A stretch of 64,000 bases of DNA from Phaeobacter sp. G2 (GCA_025163595.1 CP104100.1:310001-374000); one strand, 5' to 3'. Positions 1 through 10,680 are shown, counted from the stretch's first letter. Program-made: numbers and translations. The notes: generated by a model from the sequence alone, not told the origin.

Positions 1-645
1 ATGATGCATATCGCAGATCTGCCGGACACTATTGCTGTCTTTCCACTGCCCCGGGCGATTTTATTGCCCCGGGCCCGCCTGCCGTTGCATATCTTTGAAC
101 CGCGCTATTTGCAGATGTTCGAAGATGCGCTGAAGACCCCGGAGCGCCTGATTGGCATGATCCAGCCCTGCGCAGGCTCTGGGGATGCTGAGGCGCTGCA
201 GGCCATTGGCTGCGCTGGCCGGGTGACGCAGTTCTCCGAGACCGAAGATGGCCGCTACATGGTCACCCTGTCGGGCCTGTCCAGGTTTCGTATTCTGGGT
301 GAAGTCAGCGGCTTTAGCCCCTACCGGCGCTGTGACGTCAGCTGGACCGGGTTTGACCGCGATCTTGGCACTGCTGCTGAGACGGATACCGAGTTTGACC
401 GTGCCGGTTTTCTGGCTTTGCTGGAACGGCTCTTTGTGGCCCAGGGGCTGTCAACGGATTGGGATTCTCTGAAAGAGGCCGAAGATGAGCTGCTGATCAA
501 CTCCCTGTCGATGTTGTTGGAGTTCGAGCCAGAAGACAAACAGGCCTTGCTAGAGGCGCCTTGCCTTGCCACAAGGCGAAAAACTCTGGTGACATTGATC
601 GAGTTTTCCCTAAGGGGCGGCGCAGATGAGGATATCTTGCAATGA
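1..645 (+). CDS. LON substrate-binding domain protein (Lon N-domain only)
   Basis: A 214-residue stand-alone LON N-terminal (substrate-binding) domain without the AAA+ or protease parts of Lon. The typical opening is visible: a [20 protein letters not shown] stretch near residues 16-35 (the family pattern P.FPL..vLlPg..[10 protein letters not shown]), then RYLQM. The start codon is the first base of the window, so the ribosome binding site and any upstream in-frame start cannot be seen. It overlaps the Trm112-like gene by 4 bases, so the two are probably translationally coupled. The cellular role of these small LON proteins is not settled. Family call is confident, function is not. Confidence 0.85.
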   Translation: MMHIADLPDTIAVFPLPRAILLPRARLPLHIFEPRYLQMFEDALKTPERLIGMIQPCAGSGDAEALQAIGCAGRVTQFSETEDGRYMVTLSGLSRFRILGEVSGFSPYRRCDVSWTGFDRDLGTAAETDTEFDRAGFLALLERLFVAQGLSTDWDSLKEAEDELLINSLSMLLEFEPEDKQALLEAPCLATRRKTLVTLIEFSLRGGADEDILQ

Positions 646-830
646 GTGATACAAAACCGGTGACCTTTGATCGCCGCATGTTGGAGGCTTTGGTGTGTCC
701 ACAAACCCAAGGCACTCTGGAGTATGACGCTGAGGCGCAGGAATTGCTGTCCAGAGCGGCCAATCTGGCCTTTCCAATCCGCAATGGCATTCCGGTTATG
801 CTGGCGGATGAAGCCCGCGCCATTGAGTAG
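642..830 (+). CDS. Trm112-family small protein
   Basis: A 62-residue protein of the Trm112/UPF0434 type. The core [13 protein letters not shown] is followed by [12 protein letters not shown], which matches the family pattern (l.cP.ckg.L ... yPI.dGIPvmL). Eukaryotic and archaeal relatives are zinc-ribbon activators of methyltransferases. Here only one cysteine of the ribbon is present, as in many proteobacterial members, so zinc binding is doubtful. The start overlaps the preceding stop by 4 bases (ATGA), placing it in a two-gene operon with the LON-domain protein. Confidence 0.85.
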   Translation: MSDTKPVTFDRRMLEALVCPQTQGTLEYDAEAQELLSRAANLAFPIRNGIPVMLADEARAIE

Positions 831-1240
831 GCCTACAGCAGCTCTTTCCTGTTGTTCTCGGCTAGATCGCTCTGGTCGTTCTGTTCTGGGATGAGTTCTG
901 TCGTTTGAAAACTGCCTTGGTTCAGGTTGTAGCAAACGCGGCTGTTGCATGGTTTAGCAGAAAAAAAGGGGGGGCTTCCGCGCCCGCAGGTGCCCCTTTG
1001 GGGCGCCTTGGCGGCCTTGGGCCCGGGCTGTGCTTACGCACAGCGAGCGCGCAGTTTGGACCGTTGAGGCTTTTGACGATCTATCGGCGGTGGTGTCGGC
1101 GGTCAGGGTGGCTTTTAGCAATACCTGTAATACCCGCGATGCCGCGCCTTGCCGTTAGGCAAGGCGCTGGGCCCAACCAGATCGCAACACCGCAGGTGTT
1201 GACGCAATGGGCGGGAGCCCCCCCTTGCCGGGGCGGGACG
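831..1240. other. Non-coding stretch with strong hairpins between convergent genes
   Basis: About 410 bases between the Trm112-like gene (+) and the hydroxylase gene (-), whose 3' ends face each other. It holds a perfect 10-bp stem with a GTTA loop at 1144-1167, a perfect 7-bp stem (CAACACC/GGTGTTG) at 1185-1201, and a purine-rich tract near 960-970. Neither stem is followed by a clean T-run, so bidirectional termination or transcript stabilisation is likely but unproven. I see no convincing coding region here. Confidence 0.4.
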
Positions 1241-2467
1241 TCAAATGGCTTCACCTTTGAGCAGACGCGGCAAATCACCGGTCAGCCCGGCAGCCTCGCG
1301 CATGAAACCACGTCTCAGACCGGGCAGGCTGTTAACCAGCCCCATCCCCAGATCCCGGCCAAGGCGCAGCAGTGGGTTGTCATTGGAAAACAGTTTGTTG
1401 ACCATATCCGTGCCGGCAACAAGCGTGGCTGTATCAAAGCGGCGCCACTGCTGATAGCGGTCCAGCACCAGCGAGGATCCGGCATCTTCGCCACGCCGCC
1501 GGGCCTCGGTCAGCACCTCCGCCAGGGCACCAACATCGCGTAGCCCTGCGTTCAATCCCTGCCCGGCAATGGGGTGCATGCCATGGGCCGCATCGCCAAT
1601 CAGCGCCATCCGGGCGCCAGTAAAACTATTGGCGATGGTCAGGTTCAGCGGATAGGTAAAGCGTTTGCCTGCCAGGGAAATCTCGCCGAGGAAATTGCCA
1701 AATCGCGGCTTTAGCGCGGTGATATAATCGCTGTCATCCAGCCCCTGGATCGCCTCGGCCATCTCGGTCTTTTCGCTCCAGACAATCGAAGAGCGATTGC
1801 CCGGCAGCGGTAAGACCGCCAGTGGGCCGGGTTCCATAAAGAACTGATGGGCAATGCCGTGGTGCGGCTTTTCGTGATCAATGGCGCAGACCAGTGCGGT
1901 CTGGCCGTAGTCCCAGCCTGTACGCTTGATCCCGGCGCGCGCGGCGGTGCCGCTTTTGCGCCCATCCGCCCCCACCAGAATGCCGCCGCGCAGGGTGTCA
2001 CCACTTGCCAAAGTCAAGGTAACGCCGGTCTGGTCCGTGTCTTGGGCCACCACGCGGGCACCGTTGATCAGGGAAATGCGGGGCTCCTCCTCCAGCGCCT
2101 TGAGCAAAGCGCGGCGCAGATAGCGATCTTCCAACATATAGCCCATCGGGCCTTCTTCGATCTCGCGGTGATCAAAATGCACAAAAAACGGCGCCGCCCC
2201 TTCGCCGGCGTGGCCATCGCTGGCCTTGATTTCCAGCATTGGTTGGGCCTGCTCGGCCACCTGCGGCCAGATGCCGATCTGCGCCAGCAACCGCTGTGAG
2301 GCCAGGGCCAGGGCATAGCCGCGGCCGTCAAAGCCTTCATCCTCAAACCCACCGCGTGGCAGGGCGTCGACAACGGTGACGCTATGGCCGGTTTGTGCCA
2401 GGGCCAAAGCCAGGGCGGGGCCGTTCAAGCCGCCACCAACGATCAAGATATCGGATGTGTTTTTCAT
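1241..2467 (-). CDS. UbiH/UbiF/VisC/COQ6-family FAD-dependent hydroxylase
   Basis: A class A flavoprotein monooxygenase of about 408 residues. The N-terminal dinucleotide-binding motif ILIVGGGLNGPALALAL and the second FAD motif GDAAHGMHPIAGQGLNAG (the UbiH/COQ6 signature) are both clear. These enzymes hydroxylate the aromatic ring of ubiquinone precursors at the membrane. The family contains UbiH, UbiF, UbiI and UbiL, and sequence alone does not say which ring carbon is used. I chose the MKNTSDIL start (2467) because it sits directly before the FAD fold; an in-frame ATG 12 codons upstream (2503) is possible. Monocistronic, convergent with the genes to its left. Confidence 0.88.
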   Translation of the reverse strand: MKNTSDILIVGGGLNGPALALALAQTGHSVTVVDALPRGGFEDEGFDGRGYALALASQRLLAQIGIWPQVAEQAQPMLEIKASDGHAGEGAAPFFVHFDHREIEEGPMGYMLEDRYLRRALLKALEEEPRISLINGARVVAQDTDQTGVTLTLASGDTLRGGILVGADGRKSGTAARAGIKRTGWDYGQTALVCAIDHEKPHHGIAHQFFMEPGPLAVLPLPGNRSSIVWSEKTEMAEAIQGLDDSDYITALKPRFGNFLGEISLAGKRFTYPLNLTIANSFTGARMALIGDAAHGMHPIAGQGLNAGLRDVGALAEVLTEARRRGEDAGSSLVLDRYQQWRRFDTATLVAGTDMVNKLFSNDNPLLRLGRDLGMGLVNSLPGLRRGFMREAAGLTGDLPRLLKGEAI

Positions 2468-2621
2468 AGCTCGCAATATGCGCCGATTGACGGAATTGTC
2501 CATGGCAGTGGATCAAAAGCAGGCAATTCTCAGCCGCTTTGTGGGCTCGTTTCGTCTCTTCGGGATTGTACCAGTTTGAGCAGAGGGCTACCGTCCTGAA
2601 AAATCAAACGGAGGGATGGCA

Positions 2622-3956
2622 ATGCAGGACTGGCTAAAGATGAGCGCCGCAGATCTGGGGCGGGGAATTGCAGCACAAGAGATTGATCCTGTTGCTTTGG
2701 CGCAGTGCTATCTGGCGGCCATCGACAGCCACCCGCATCGCGATCGCATATACAGCACTGTGACCCCTGAGCGCGCTCTGGCCGAGGCCGAGGCCGCAGC
2801 CGAGCGGGCCCGGGCGGGGCTGCGCCGCTCCCCGCTTGATGGGGTGCCGATCAGCTGGAAGGACCTGTTTGATTCGGCGGGGGCCGGGACCGAGGCGGGC
2901 TCGGCGCTGCTCAAAGGCCGGGTGCCGGATCAGGATGCCTTGGTTCTGGAAGTTGCGACCTCCATGGGGGCTGTGTGTCTGGGCAAAACCCATATGAGCG
3001 AGCTGGCCTTTTCCGGGCTGGGGCTCAATCCGGTGACAGCAACGCCGCCCTGTGTCAACGATGAGGCGGCAGTGCCGGGGGGCTCGTCCTCTGGCGCCGC
3101 AGCCTCGGTTGCTTTTGGTCTGGCGGCAGGGGCCATTGGCTCTGATACCGGGGGGTCGGTGCGCATTCCCTCGGCTTGGAACGATCTGGTGGGGCTGAAA
3201 ACCACCGCCGGGCGGATTAGCCTCGAAGGGGTGGTGCCGTTGTGTCTGAAGTTTGACACCATCGGCCCGCTGGTGCGCTCGGTTGAGGATGCGGGCCTGT
3301 TTTTGGGGTTGCTTGAGGGCACGGCTGGCCCCGATCTGCGTGGCGCGACGGGTCTTGAGGGGCGCCGATTTGCGGATCTGCAAACGATTGCGCAGGATGA
3401 TCTAGATCCTGTAGTCGCCCAAAGCTACGCGGATGCGCTGCTAAAACTGCAGCAGGCGGGCGCCGAGATTGTGCCGCTGGAAGTGCCCGAACTGGTTGAG
3501 CCCATGGGGCTCAGCGCTATCTTGTTCACCACCGAGGCCTATGGGCTGTGGAAAGAGGTGATCGAGGCCAGCCCCGAGGTGATGTTTGACAAGATCCTGG
3601 AGCGTTTCCGCTCTGGCGCAGGCTTCTCCGGGCCTGACTACGTTGCCGCCTGGGGGCGGCTGGAACAGGCCCGCATGGCCTGGGATCAGGCCACGGCTGG
3701 CTTTGATGGCGTCCTGTCCCCCAGCTGCCCGATTCTGCCGCCCAATCTGGCGCGTTTGGAGCAGGAGGAGGACTACTATGTACAGGCCAATCTGCTGACG
3801 CTGCGCAATACCCGCATAGGCAACCTGATGGGCACCTGCGGGCTGAGCCTGCCTACGGGCACCCCCAGTTGTGGTTTGCAGGTCCTTGGCCAACCCAACT
3901 GTGAGGAGGCTTTGCTGCGGGTTGGCATGGGGATCGAAGCTGCCCTGGCAGTTTAA
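2622..3956 (+). CDS. Amidase signature-family enzyme
   Basis: An amidase of about 444 residues. The Ser-cisSer-Lys triad is visible: Lys in ISWKDLFD (about 80), the glycine/serine-rich VPGGSSSGAAAS (cis-serine about 155) and the nucleophile serine in GSDTGGSVRIPSAW (about 179). The C-terminal half lacks obvious GatA features and no gatC or gatB lies nearby, so a catabolic amidase is more likely than the tRNA amidotransferase subunit. The start at 2622 is preferred over 2616 because the GGAGGG ribosome binding site (about 2610-2615) abuts the latter but is well spaced from the former. The substrate is unknown. Confidence 0.85.
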   Translation: MQDWLKMSAADLGRGIAAQEIDPVALAQCYLAAIDSHPHRDRIYSTVTPERALAEAEAAAERARAGLRRSPLDGVPISWKDLFDSAGAGTEAGSALLKGRVPDQDALVLEVATSMGAVCLGKTHMSELAFSGLGLNPVTATPPCVNDEAAVPGGSSSGAAASVAFGLAAGAIGSDTGGSVRIPSAWNDLVGLKTTAGRISLEGVVPLCLKFDTIGPLVRSVEDAGLFLGLLEGTAGPDLRGATGLEGRRFADLQTIAQDDLDPVVAQSYADALLKLQQAGAEIVPLEVPELVEPMGLSAILFTTEAYGLWKEVIEASPEVMFDKILERFRSGAGFSGPDYVAAWGRLEQARMAWDQATAGFDGVLSPSCPILPPNLARLEQEEDYYVQANLLTLRNTRIGNLMGTCGLSLPTGTPSCGLQVLGQPNCEEALLRVGMGIEAALAV

Positions 3957-4098
3957 CCCCGGGGCAGCCAATCGCCAAAGTCTGGCCGGAATGCCACAAA
4001 TTTGCCCAAGGCCGCATCCTGCGGCTGGACGCATTGGCTCTTGCTCTGTAATTTGACTGCAAACGGGGCGCGAATGATCCCGAATTCGAGGCACAGCT

Positions 4099-5283
4099 AT
4101 GAATTTCCCTGACCGGTTTGCGAACCTGCCAGCCTATGCGTTTCCGCGTCTGCGGGCGCTTTTGGACCATCACGCGCCTGGCGGCGATGTGGTGCATATG
4201 ACCATTGGCGAGCCGAAACACCAATTCCCGCAATGGGTGACGGATGTCATCGTTGAAAACGCCGCTGGCTTTAACAGCTATCCGCCCAACGATGGCTCTG
4301 ATGGTCTGCGTGGCGCGATGGCGGGCTGGATTTCCAACCGCTACGGCGTGACCATGGACCCGGCGACACAGATTATGGCGCTGAATGGCACCCGCGAGGG
4401 GCTGTATAATGCTGCCATGGCGCTGTGTCCTGAGACAAAGAATGGCGAAACACCGGCGATTTTGATCCCGAACCCGTTTTATCAGGTCTACATGGTGGCC
4501 AGCCTATCAGTCGCGGCTGAACCTGTGTTCCTGTCGGCCACAGCTGCGACAGGCCATCTGCCAGATTATGAGAGCCTGCCGGTTGAGCTGCTGCAGCGCA
4601 CAGCGATTACCTATATTTGCTCTCCCGCCAACCCCCAGGGCGCGGTGGCGGATCGCGCCTATTGGCAGCGGCTGATCGCCCTGGCCGAAAAACATGATTT
4701 CTGTATTTTCGCCGATGAATGCTACAGCGAGATTTACCGCGATGCGCCACCGCTTGGGGCGCTGACCGTGGCGCAGGAGATGGGCGCGGATCCCGAGCGG
4801 GTGGTGCTGTTCAATTCGCTCTCCAAACGTTCAAACCTGCCGGGGCTGCGCTCTGGGTTGATTGCCAGCGGGCCGGAGAATATCAAACGGATCAAGCAGC
4901 TGCGGGCCTATTCCGGGGCACCGCTGCCGGGACCGTTGCAGGCTGCCGCGGCAAAGGTCTGGGCGGATGAGGCCCATGTGGTGGAAAACCGGGCGCTTTA
5001 TGTTGAGAAATACGCCATTGCAGATGAGGTCTTTGCCGGGTTGGACGGGTACGTCTCTCCCCATGCCGGGTTTTTCCTGTGGCTGCCGGTTGCGGATGGA
5101 GAAGACGCCGCGCTGAAGCTGTGGCAGCAGACTGGCGTGCGGGTCTTGCCGGGGGCCTATCTGGCTCAGGGCAGTGGTGACGAAAACCCCGGTAAAGGCT
5201 ATATCCGGGTGGCGCTGGTGGCCGCGCCTGAGGTGACACGGGAGGCGCTGAGTAAGCTGCGGCGCTGTCTCTACGACGACTGA
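4099..5283 (+). CDS. Class I/II pyridoxal-phosphate aminotransferase (DapC/aspartate aminotransferase-like)
   Basis: A 394-residue fold-type I aminotransferase. The PLP-binding lysine is K243 in NSLSKRSNLPGLRSG. The substrate/PLP elements SPANPQG and ADECYSEIY are also present, as is the N-terminal IGEP motif. The sequence resembles the group annotated as succinyldiaminopimelate or LL-diaminopimelate aminotransferase, so a role in lysine/peptidoglycan precursor synthesis is plausible. Broad-specificity aspartate-type aminotransferases look the same at this level. It stands alone, 142 bases after the amidase. Confidence 0.85.
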   Translation: MNFPDRFANLPAYAFPRLRALLDHHAPGGDVVHMTIGEPKHQFPQWVTDVIVENAAGFNSYPPNDGSDGLRGAMAGWISNRYGVTMDPATQIMALNGTREGLYNAAMALCPETKNGETPAILIPNPFYQVYMVASLSVAAEPVFLSATAATGHLPDYESLPVELLQRTAITYICSPANPQGAVADRAYWQRLIALAEKHDFCIFADECYSEIYRDAPPLGALTVAQEMGADPERVVLFNSLSKRSNLPGLRSGLIASGPENIKRIKQLRAYSGAPLPGPLQAAAAKVWADEAHVVENRALYVEKYAIADEVFAGLDGYVSPHAGFFLWLPVADGEDAALKLWQQTGVRVLPGAYLAQGSGDENPGKGYIRVALVAAPEVTREALSKLRRCLYDD

Positions 5284-5395
5284 ATGACTGCGATTGCCTG
5301 CCAGAGCGGGGGCATCGCCAATACAAAAGACAAACCGATGATCCGATCCTGTGGTACAATTCAGGGCACATCGGCAACAATGAACCGAGGTAGGC

Positions 5396-8300
5396 ATGGC
5401 ATTTCAAACCCGCAGCAGGGACCCCCTGCTTGACAGTTCGATGCAGGCGGCGATCGAAAAGCGTGGCAAGGAGCTGATTGGAATCTTTCTGATCGCGCTT
5501 GGCTTGCTTGTGGCTGCAATGGTTGGTTCCTACACCCCGGATGATCCCAACTGGATGGTCTCTACCGATGCGCCGGTGCAGAATTGGATGGGGCGCCCTG
5601 GGGCCTCGATTGCGGCACCGCTGTTCCTGATTGTGGGCTGGGCTGCCTGGAGCCTGGCGCTGACGCCACTGGCCTGGGGGCTGCGTTTTTTGTTCCACAG
5701 TGGCGAAGAGCGCGTGCTTGGCCGGATGATCTTTGCGCCGGTTTTGTTGGCGGTGGCCTCGATCTATGCGGCGACGCTGGTGCCCGACGCCGATTGGAAA
5801 ACCACCCATAGCTTTGGGCTGGGTGGGCTGTTTGGCGATACCGTGATGGGGGCCTTGCTGACGCTTTTGCCGGTGAGTTCGCATTTTGCGGTGAAATTGA
5901 TGTCGCTGCTGATGGCCATTGGCATGTTGTCCCTTGGCGCCTTTGTGGCTGGGTTCAGCCGCGGGGAGATCAACCGCGCCGGTCGCTATCTGACCTTGGG
6001 CTTTGTGCTGATCTACGGTGGCATTGCCAGCCTGCTGGGGCGCGGCGCTACCAGCGGTTTTCGGGCGGCGATGACCCTGCGCGAACAGCGGCGTGCCGCC
6101 AAATTGCAGGCCGAAGAAGAGGCCTGGATCGTCGAGGACACTGACGCGCAGATGTTTGAGAGCTATCCCCAGGGCGGTGATGCTGAGGCGGGGATCGGTG
6201 ACGATGATTTTGTGGTGGAAAAACCCGAAAAAACCAGCCTGTTTTCCCGTGTGCCAGGGCTGATGCGCCGGTCTGACCCAGATGATATCCCAGATCAGAT
6301 GCCGGAACCTGAGCTGGTTGAGAATGCACAATCTGGGGAATCCCTGCTGTCGGGCGACGCGCGTATTTCGGAAAAGATCGCCAGCGCGGTGCGCATTCGC
6401 CGCGCGGCCACCCAGGCAGCTGCGAGCAATGACGCAGATCTGCCCCTGACCAAGGGGCGCGGCAAGCGGGCGGAGCCTTTGCTGTTCAATCCCAATGCTG
6501 CCACGAATGGCCTGCCCCCCGAGCCGCCGTTGACCGCCACCCCCGCCATTCCCGCAGCACCGGGCGCTACAGCATCGATGGCGGCATTTGTGCCCTCTGC
6601 CCCAGAGCTGCAGGCGGAACAGGGCTATGACGCGGCACCTGTTGAAACCGGACCTGCAGATACCGGACCTGAGTATGCAGAGCCCACAGCAGACCATGCC
6701 GAAGCTGAGACCGCGACAATGGAGCCAAGCGCGGTGATGGGGATGTCCTCTGAATTGGCGCCGGACCGGGTTGTTTCAGAAGAACTGCCCGCCGGCCGGG
6801 TCATCAACCGTGAATTTGGCGCGCCCGCAAACCCCGCTGCGGCACAGCAGGCACCAGAGCCGGTGGAATATGACATTCCCGTTGCCACCCCGCGCAAGGC
6901 GGTGGTCGAGCAGCCGCAGCGCAAGCCGGTCCAGCCTTCGACCCGGGCCAAGGCCGAGGCGCAGCCTGGTCTGGCCTTTGAAGACAGTGCATCGGACTTT
7001 GAACTGCCGCCGCTGTCGTTGCTCAGCCATCCCAGTGGGGTCGAACGGCACCATCTGAGCGATGAAGCCCTGGAAGAAAATGCCCGGATGCTGGAAGTGG
7101 TTCTGGATGACTACGGCGTCAAAGGTGAGATCGTCTCGGTGCGCCCCGGTCCTGTTGTCACCATGTATGAGCTGGAACCCGCGCCGGGTCTCAAGGCGTC
7201 GCGTGTGATTGGTCTGTCCGATGATATCGCGCGATCCATGTCGGCGCTGTCGGCGCGGGTGTCTACCGTGCCTGGGCGCACTGTCATCGGCATTGAGCTG
7301 CCCAATGAAAAGCGCGAGATGGTGAACTTCCGAGAAATCCTGTCGAGCCGCGATTATGGCGATGGCACGCAGAACCTGCCGCTGGCGCTGGGCAAGGATA
7401 TTGGCGGCTCCTCGATGGTGGCCGATCTGGCCAAGATGCCCCACTTGCTGATCGCGGGGACCACGGGCTCTGGTAAATCGGTGGCCATCAACACCATGAT
7501 CCTGTCGCTGCTGTATAAGCTGTCACCGGATGAATGCCGCCTGATTATGATCGACCCCAAGATGCTGGAACTGTCTGTCTATGATGGCATTCCCCATCTT
7601 TTGTCGCCGGTTGTGACCGATCCCAAAAAGGCGGTTGTCGCCCTGAAATGGGTGGTGGGCGAGATGGAAGATCGCTACCGCAAGATGTCCAAGATGGGCG
7701 TGCGCAACATCGCCGGCTACAATGGACGCGTAAAAGAAGCCCTGGAAAAGGGCGAAATGTTCAGCCGCACCGTGCAGACCGGGTTTGACGATGACACCGG
7801 CGAACCCGTGTTCGAGACCGATGAATTCGCCCCCGAAGCGCTGCCCTATATCGTGGTCATCGTCGATGAGATGGCGGATCTGATGATGGTTGCCGGCAAA
7901 GAGATCGAGGCCTGTATCCAGCGTCTGGCGCAGATGGCGCGGGCCTCTGGAATCCACCTGATCATGGCCACCCAGCGCCCGTCGGTGGATGTGATCACCG
8001 GCACCATCAAGGCCAACTTCCCCACCCGGATTTCTTTCCAGGTGACCTCGAAAATCGACAGCCGTACGATCCTGGGCGAGATGGGTGCCGAGCAGCTGTT
8101 GGGCATGGGCGACATGCTTTATATGGCGGGCGGCGCCAAAATCACCCGCTGCCATGGGCCCTTTGTGTCGGATGAAGAGGTCGAAGAGGTGGTGAACCAC
8201 CTGAAACAGTTTGGCCCGCCGGAGTATATGGGCGGTGTGGTCGAGGGGCCGGATGACGACAAGGCCGAAAACATTGACGCGGTTCTGGGGCTGAATACCG

Positions 8301-8509
8301 GTGGCAACACCACCGGCGAGGATGCGCTTTATGATTCCGCAGTGCAGATCGTGATCAAGGACCGCAAATGTTCGACCTCCTATATTCAGCGCAAGCTGGC
8401 CATCGGCTATAACAAAGCCGCGCGCCTGGTGGAGCAGATGGAGGACGAGGGTCTGGTCTCTCCGGCCAACCACGTGGGCAAACGGGAAATCCTGGTGCCG
8501 GAGCAGTAA
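5396..8509 (+). CDS. ftsK: DNA translocase FtsK
   Basis: A 1037-residue septal DNA pump that resolves chromosome dimers and clears DNA from the division septum. The N-terminus (about 20-215) carries several membrane segments. A long acidic/proline-alanine linker follows (about 220-560), then the RecA-like motor with Walker [15 protein letters not shown] near 687 and Walker [14 protein letters not shown]. The C-terminal gamma winged-helix domain (about 978-1037, ending KREILVPEQ) reads KOPS sequences and contacts XerD. Length and domain order are typical. The gene is followed by a strong terminator and then lolA. Confidence 0.97.
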   Translation: MAFQTRSRDPLLDSSMQAAIEKRGKELIGIFLIALGLLVAAMVGSYTPDDPNWMVSTDAPVQNWMGRPGASIAAPLFLIVGWAAWSLALTPLAWGLRFLFHSGEERVLGRMIFAPVLLAVASIYAATLVPDADWKTTHSFGLGGLFGDTVMGALLTLLPVSSHFAVKLMSLLMAIGMLSLGAFVAGFSRGEINRAGRYLTLGFVLIYGGIASLLGRGATSGFRAAMTLREQRRAAKLQAEEEAWIVEDTDAQMFESYPQGGDAEAGIGDDDFVVEKPEKTSLFSRVPGLMRRSDPDDIPDQMPEPELVENAQSGESLLSGDARISEKIASAVRIRRAATQAAASNDADLPLTKGRGKRAEPLLFNPNAATNGLPPEPPLTATPAIPAAPGATASMAAFVPSAPELQAEQGYDAAPVETGPADTGPEYAEPTADHAEAETATMEPSAVMGMSSELAPDRVVSEELPAGRVINREFGAPANPAAAQQAPEPVEYDIPVATPRKAVVEQPQRKPVQPSTRAKAEAQPGLAFEDSASDFELPPLSLLSHPSGVERHHLSDEALEENARMLEVVLDDYGVKGEIVSVRPGPVVTMYELEPAPGLKASRVIGLSDDIARSMSALSARVSTVPGRTVIGIELPNEKREMVNFREILSSRDYGDGTQNLPLALGKDIGGSSMVADLAKMPHLLIAGTTGSGKSVAINTMILSLLYKLSPDECRLIMIDPKMLELSVYDGIPHLLSPVVTDPKKAVVALKWVVGEMEDRYRKMSKMGVRNIAGYNGRVKEALEKGEMFSRTVQTGFDDDTGEPVFETDEFAPEALPYIVVIVDEMADLMMVAGKEIEACIQRLAQMARASGIHLIMATQRPSVDVITGTIKANFPTRISFQVTSKIDSRTILGEMGAEQLLGMGDMLYMAGGAKITRCHGPFVSDEEVEEVVNHLKQFGPPEYMGGVVEGPDDDKAENIDAVLGLNTGGNTTGEDALYDSAVQIVIKDRKCSTSYIQRKLAIGYNKAARLVEQMEDEGLVSPANHVGKREILVPEQ

Positions 8510-8547
8510 GGCTGGGTGAAAATCGGCTTTCCCAATCAAGAAACCGC

Positions 8548-8586
8548 GAGGTCGGCCCGCAAGCGGGGCGGCCTCTTTTCTTTTCC
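8548..8586 (+). terminator. Rho-independent terminator after ftsK
   Basis: A 13-bp GC-rich stem (GAGGTCGGCCCGC / GCGGGGCGGCCTC) with one G-U pair, one mismatch and a 2-base loop, followed directly by TTTTCTTTT. It lies between the ftsK stop and lolA start. Confidence 0.85.
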
Positions 8587-8609
8587 GCTCCAAGGATTAT
8601 TTAACGCAT

Positions 8610-9212
8610 ATGAAAAAACTTCTTTGTATCTTGGCGCTGGGCGTCACAGCGTCGCTGTCCGGCACCCTGGCCTGGGCTGACGAAAAGCTGAGCCTGGATG
8701 AGATTTCCGGCTATCTGAACGAGATGAAGACCGCCACGGCGAGCTTTACCCAGATCAATGATGATGGGTCGCTGACCACCGGCAAGCTCTATCTGCACCG
8801 TCCGGGCCGGATGCGGTTTGAATATGATGGGACCGATGGTGGCACAGTTGTGGCCGGCGCAGGCGCGGTGCGCATTCACGACCCCAAATCCAATCAACCG
8901 CCCGAAACCTTCCCACTACGCCGCACTCCGCTGTCGATCATTCTGGCCAAGCGGGTCAATCTGGATCAGGCCAATATGGTTGTCGGCCACGGCTTTGACG
9001 GCACCTCGACTGTGGTACAGGCGCAGGACCCGGAAAACCCGGACTACGGCAGTCTGGAGCTGATGTTCACGGATGCGCCGGTGGAGCTGCGCAAATGGGT
9101 GGTACATGACGGGGCCGGGGGCAAGACCACCGTGATCCTTGGTGCGCTGGAAACCGGGATGCGCCTGCCCTCAACCCTGTTCAGCGCCGGTGGCGGTGGC
9201 AATTCACCCTAG
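8610..9212 (+). CDS. lolA: Outer-membrane lipoprotein carrier protein LolA
   Basis: A 200-residue periplasmic lipoprotein chaperone. The N-terminal signal peptide (MKKLLCILALGV... cleaved near AWA-DE, about residue 23) is followed by the LolA/LolB fold with the conserved GKLYLHRPGRMRFEYDG segment. LolA takes lipoproteins from the LolCDE complex and hands them to the outer membrane. The ftsK-lolA order is common in alphaproteobacteria. A terminator sits just upstream, so lolA should have its own promoter or rely on read-through. Confidence 0.93.
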   Translation: MKKLLCILALGVTASLSGTLAWADEKLSLDEISGYLNEMKTATASFTQINDDGSLTTGKLYLHRPGRMRFEYDGTDGGTVVAGAGAVRIHDPKSNQPPETFPLRRTPLSIILAKRVNLDQANMVVGHGFDGTSTVVQAQDPENPDYGSLELMFTDAPVELRKWVVHDGAGGKTTVILGALETGMRLPSTLFSAGGGGNSP

Positions 9213-9339
9213 AAACACCAAAGAATGGCCAGGTGAGGCAGAGTGGATATTGCCTTGCGGCGGAAATTCTACATGGGGTCTGCCGACCTCTCTTTAGATC
9301 GTCTTAAGTATTTGATGTGTCTCTCTGACGGAGGAAAAA

Positions 9340-9966
9340 ATGTCATTTGAAGCTTGGCTGGCATTTACGTTGATATCTGCTGCAAACATCATAACACCAG
9401 GTCCTGCGATCTTGAATACGATCCGACGGGCCGCGCAACTTGGCTTCAAACAATGCCTGCCGACGATTGCTGCAAACGCGGCCGGTCTCGCTGTCGCGGG
9501 TTTTGCATGTGCGTTCGGCGTCGCCGCATTTGTTCTTGCCTCTGAATGGTTGTGGTTCCTGTTTCGCTGGGCGGGGGTTCTCTATCTTGCCTATTTGGGG
9601 CTGCGCCTGATTTTTGTCCGCGAAACGCTTGACCTTGGCCAGTCAGCATCCGCGCCACCATCCGTATCGACCCGGACATTGTTTCTGGAGGCGTTCACTC
9701 TGGCCGTGTCCAATCCCAAGGCGGTTCTTTTTTATGTGGCGATCTTTCCGCAAGTCATTCAGCCGGACGCGCCAGCCGGGCCGCAGGCGCTGGTGCTGGT
9801 GTCCACCTATTGTGCGATATCCCTCGCCTCGCTGACGACCTACGCGGCACTTGCCGGGCTATTGCGCGCACGGCTGCTGACCCAGTCCAGATACCGAGGG
9901 TTTCGGATTTTGTCTGGGATGCTGCTTCTGGGGTTTGCCGGAAAGCTGGCAAAAGAAGTTCGCTAG
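9340..9966 (+). CDS. LysE/RhtB-family amino-acid exporter
   Basis: A 208-residue inner-membrane protein. The N-terminal family signature ITPGPAIL (typical of LysE/RhtB, PGP motif) and about six hydrophobic segments are visible. A GGAGGAAAA ribosome binding site precedes the ATG. These proteins export amino acids such as lysine, threonine or homoserine by proton antiport; the substrate cannot be told from sequence. It stands alone, and its base usage is slightly more AT-rich than its neighbours in the first 200 bases. Confidence 0.85.
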   Translation: MSFEAWLAFTLISAANIITPGPAILNTIRRAAQLGFKQCLPTIAANAAGLAVAGFACAFGVAAFVLASEWLWFLFRWAGVLYLAYLGLRLIFVRETLDLGQSASAPPSVSTRTLFLEAFTLAVSNPKAVLFYVAIFPQVIQPDAPAGPQALVLVSTYCAISLASLTTYAALAGLLRARLLTQSRYRGFRILSGMLLLGFAGKLAKEVR

Positions 9967-10032
9967 ATATCAGGCGCCGAGCTGCCGTTCTAAGCAATGC
10001 GGAGAACGACAGCCTGGTGTGTGTGACCTAGA

Positions 10033-10620
10033 TCAGCGGGCGCGACGGCAGGTGGCAAGCTGGGCCTGGTACATCTGCGAGCGGGCTTCGACCTTGCTGG
10101 CGACCCGCAGCAGCCAGCTTTTTGCTTTGTAGGTTCCGCGTGCATAGCCGGTGTGACCGTCGTGATAGGCTAGGTACTGGTTGCGCGCGTCATAAAGCGG
10201 GATGCTGTTCTTCTCGAGGCTTTTGTTCATATACCAGCCCATAAAATCGGTGGCATCCTCGATCCGGTCGCGTTTGGCGCGGCGCCGTCCGGTGTCGCGT
10301 TTGTAATCCTCCCAGGTGCCGTCCAAAGCCTGGCCATAGCCATAGGCGCTGGATTGCCGCCCCATGGGGATCACCCCCAGCAGGTATTTATGGGGGGTGC
10401 GGGCATTACCACGGAACGCGCTTTCTTGATGGATGGTGGCCATTTGCACATGGATGGGCACGCCCCAGCGGCGCTCGGTGGCGCGAAAGGCGTGCAGGTA
10501 TTTGGGCCGCTCCTTGATGATGGCGCACGCGTTTTCCAGATTGCGGGGTGGGGTATTGGGACCACCTCCGCAGGATGCGACAACCAGAAGAAGGGCGAGT
10601 ACGACGATGATTCTGCTCAT
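10033..10620 (-). CDS. Lytic-transglycosylase-like lipoprotein (SLT fold)
   Basis: A 195-residue predicted lipoprotein. The signal sequence ends in the lipobox VASC (cysteine about 17), followed by a flexible linker. The lysozyme-like SLT domain has a candidate catalytic glutamate in MATIHQESAFRG (about 66), then SSAYGYGQALDGTWEDY and the NQYLAYHDGHTGYARGTY stretch. It probably cleaves or scans peptidoglycan from the outer membrane. It is short for a lytic transglycosylase but matches the small family common in Rhodobacterales. Its start is separated from the downstream end of the AEC transporter by 60 bases; both read leftward and may share a transcript. Confidence 0.82.
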   Translation of the reverse strand: MSRIIVVLALLLVVASCGGGPNTPPRNLENACAIIKERPKYLHAFRATERRWGVPIHVQMATIHQESAFRGNARTPHKYLLGVIPMGRQSSAYGYGQALDGTWEDYKRDTGRRRAKRDRIEDATDFMGWYMNKSLEKNSIPLYDARNQYLAYHDGHTGYARGTYKAKSWLLRVASKVEARSQMYQAQLATCRRAR

Positions 10621-10680
10621 TGCCTCTGCCTATTCGTTATATTTTTTTGTCATTCTAGCCTGTTTGGCCATCCGTGAAAA

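Noticed and set aside
4892..6697. Long minus-strand open frame opposite the aminotransferase and ftsK
   Set aside because: Low-complexity Arg/Gly/His-rich product across two well-supported genes; a GC-driven artefact.
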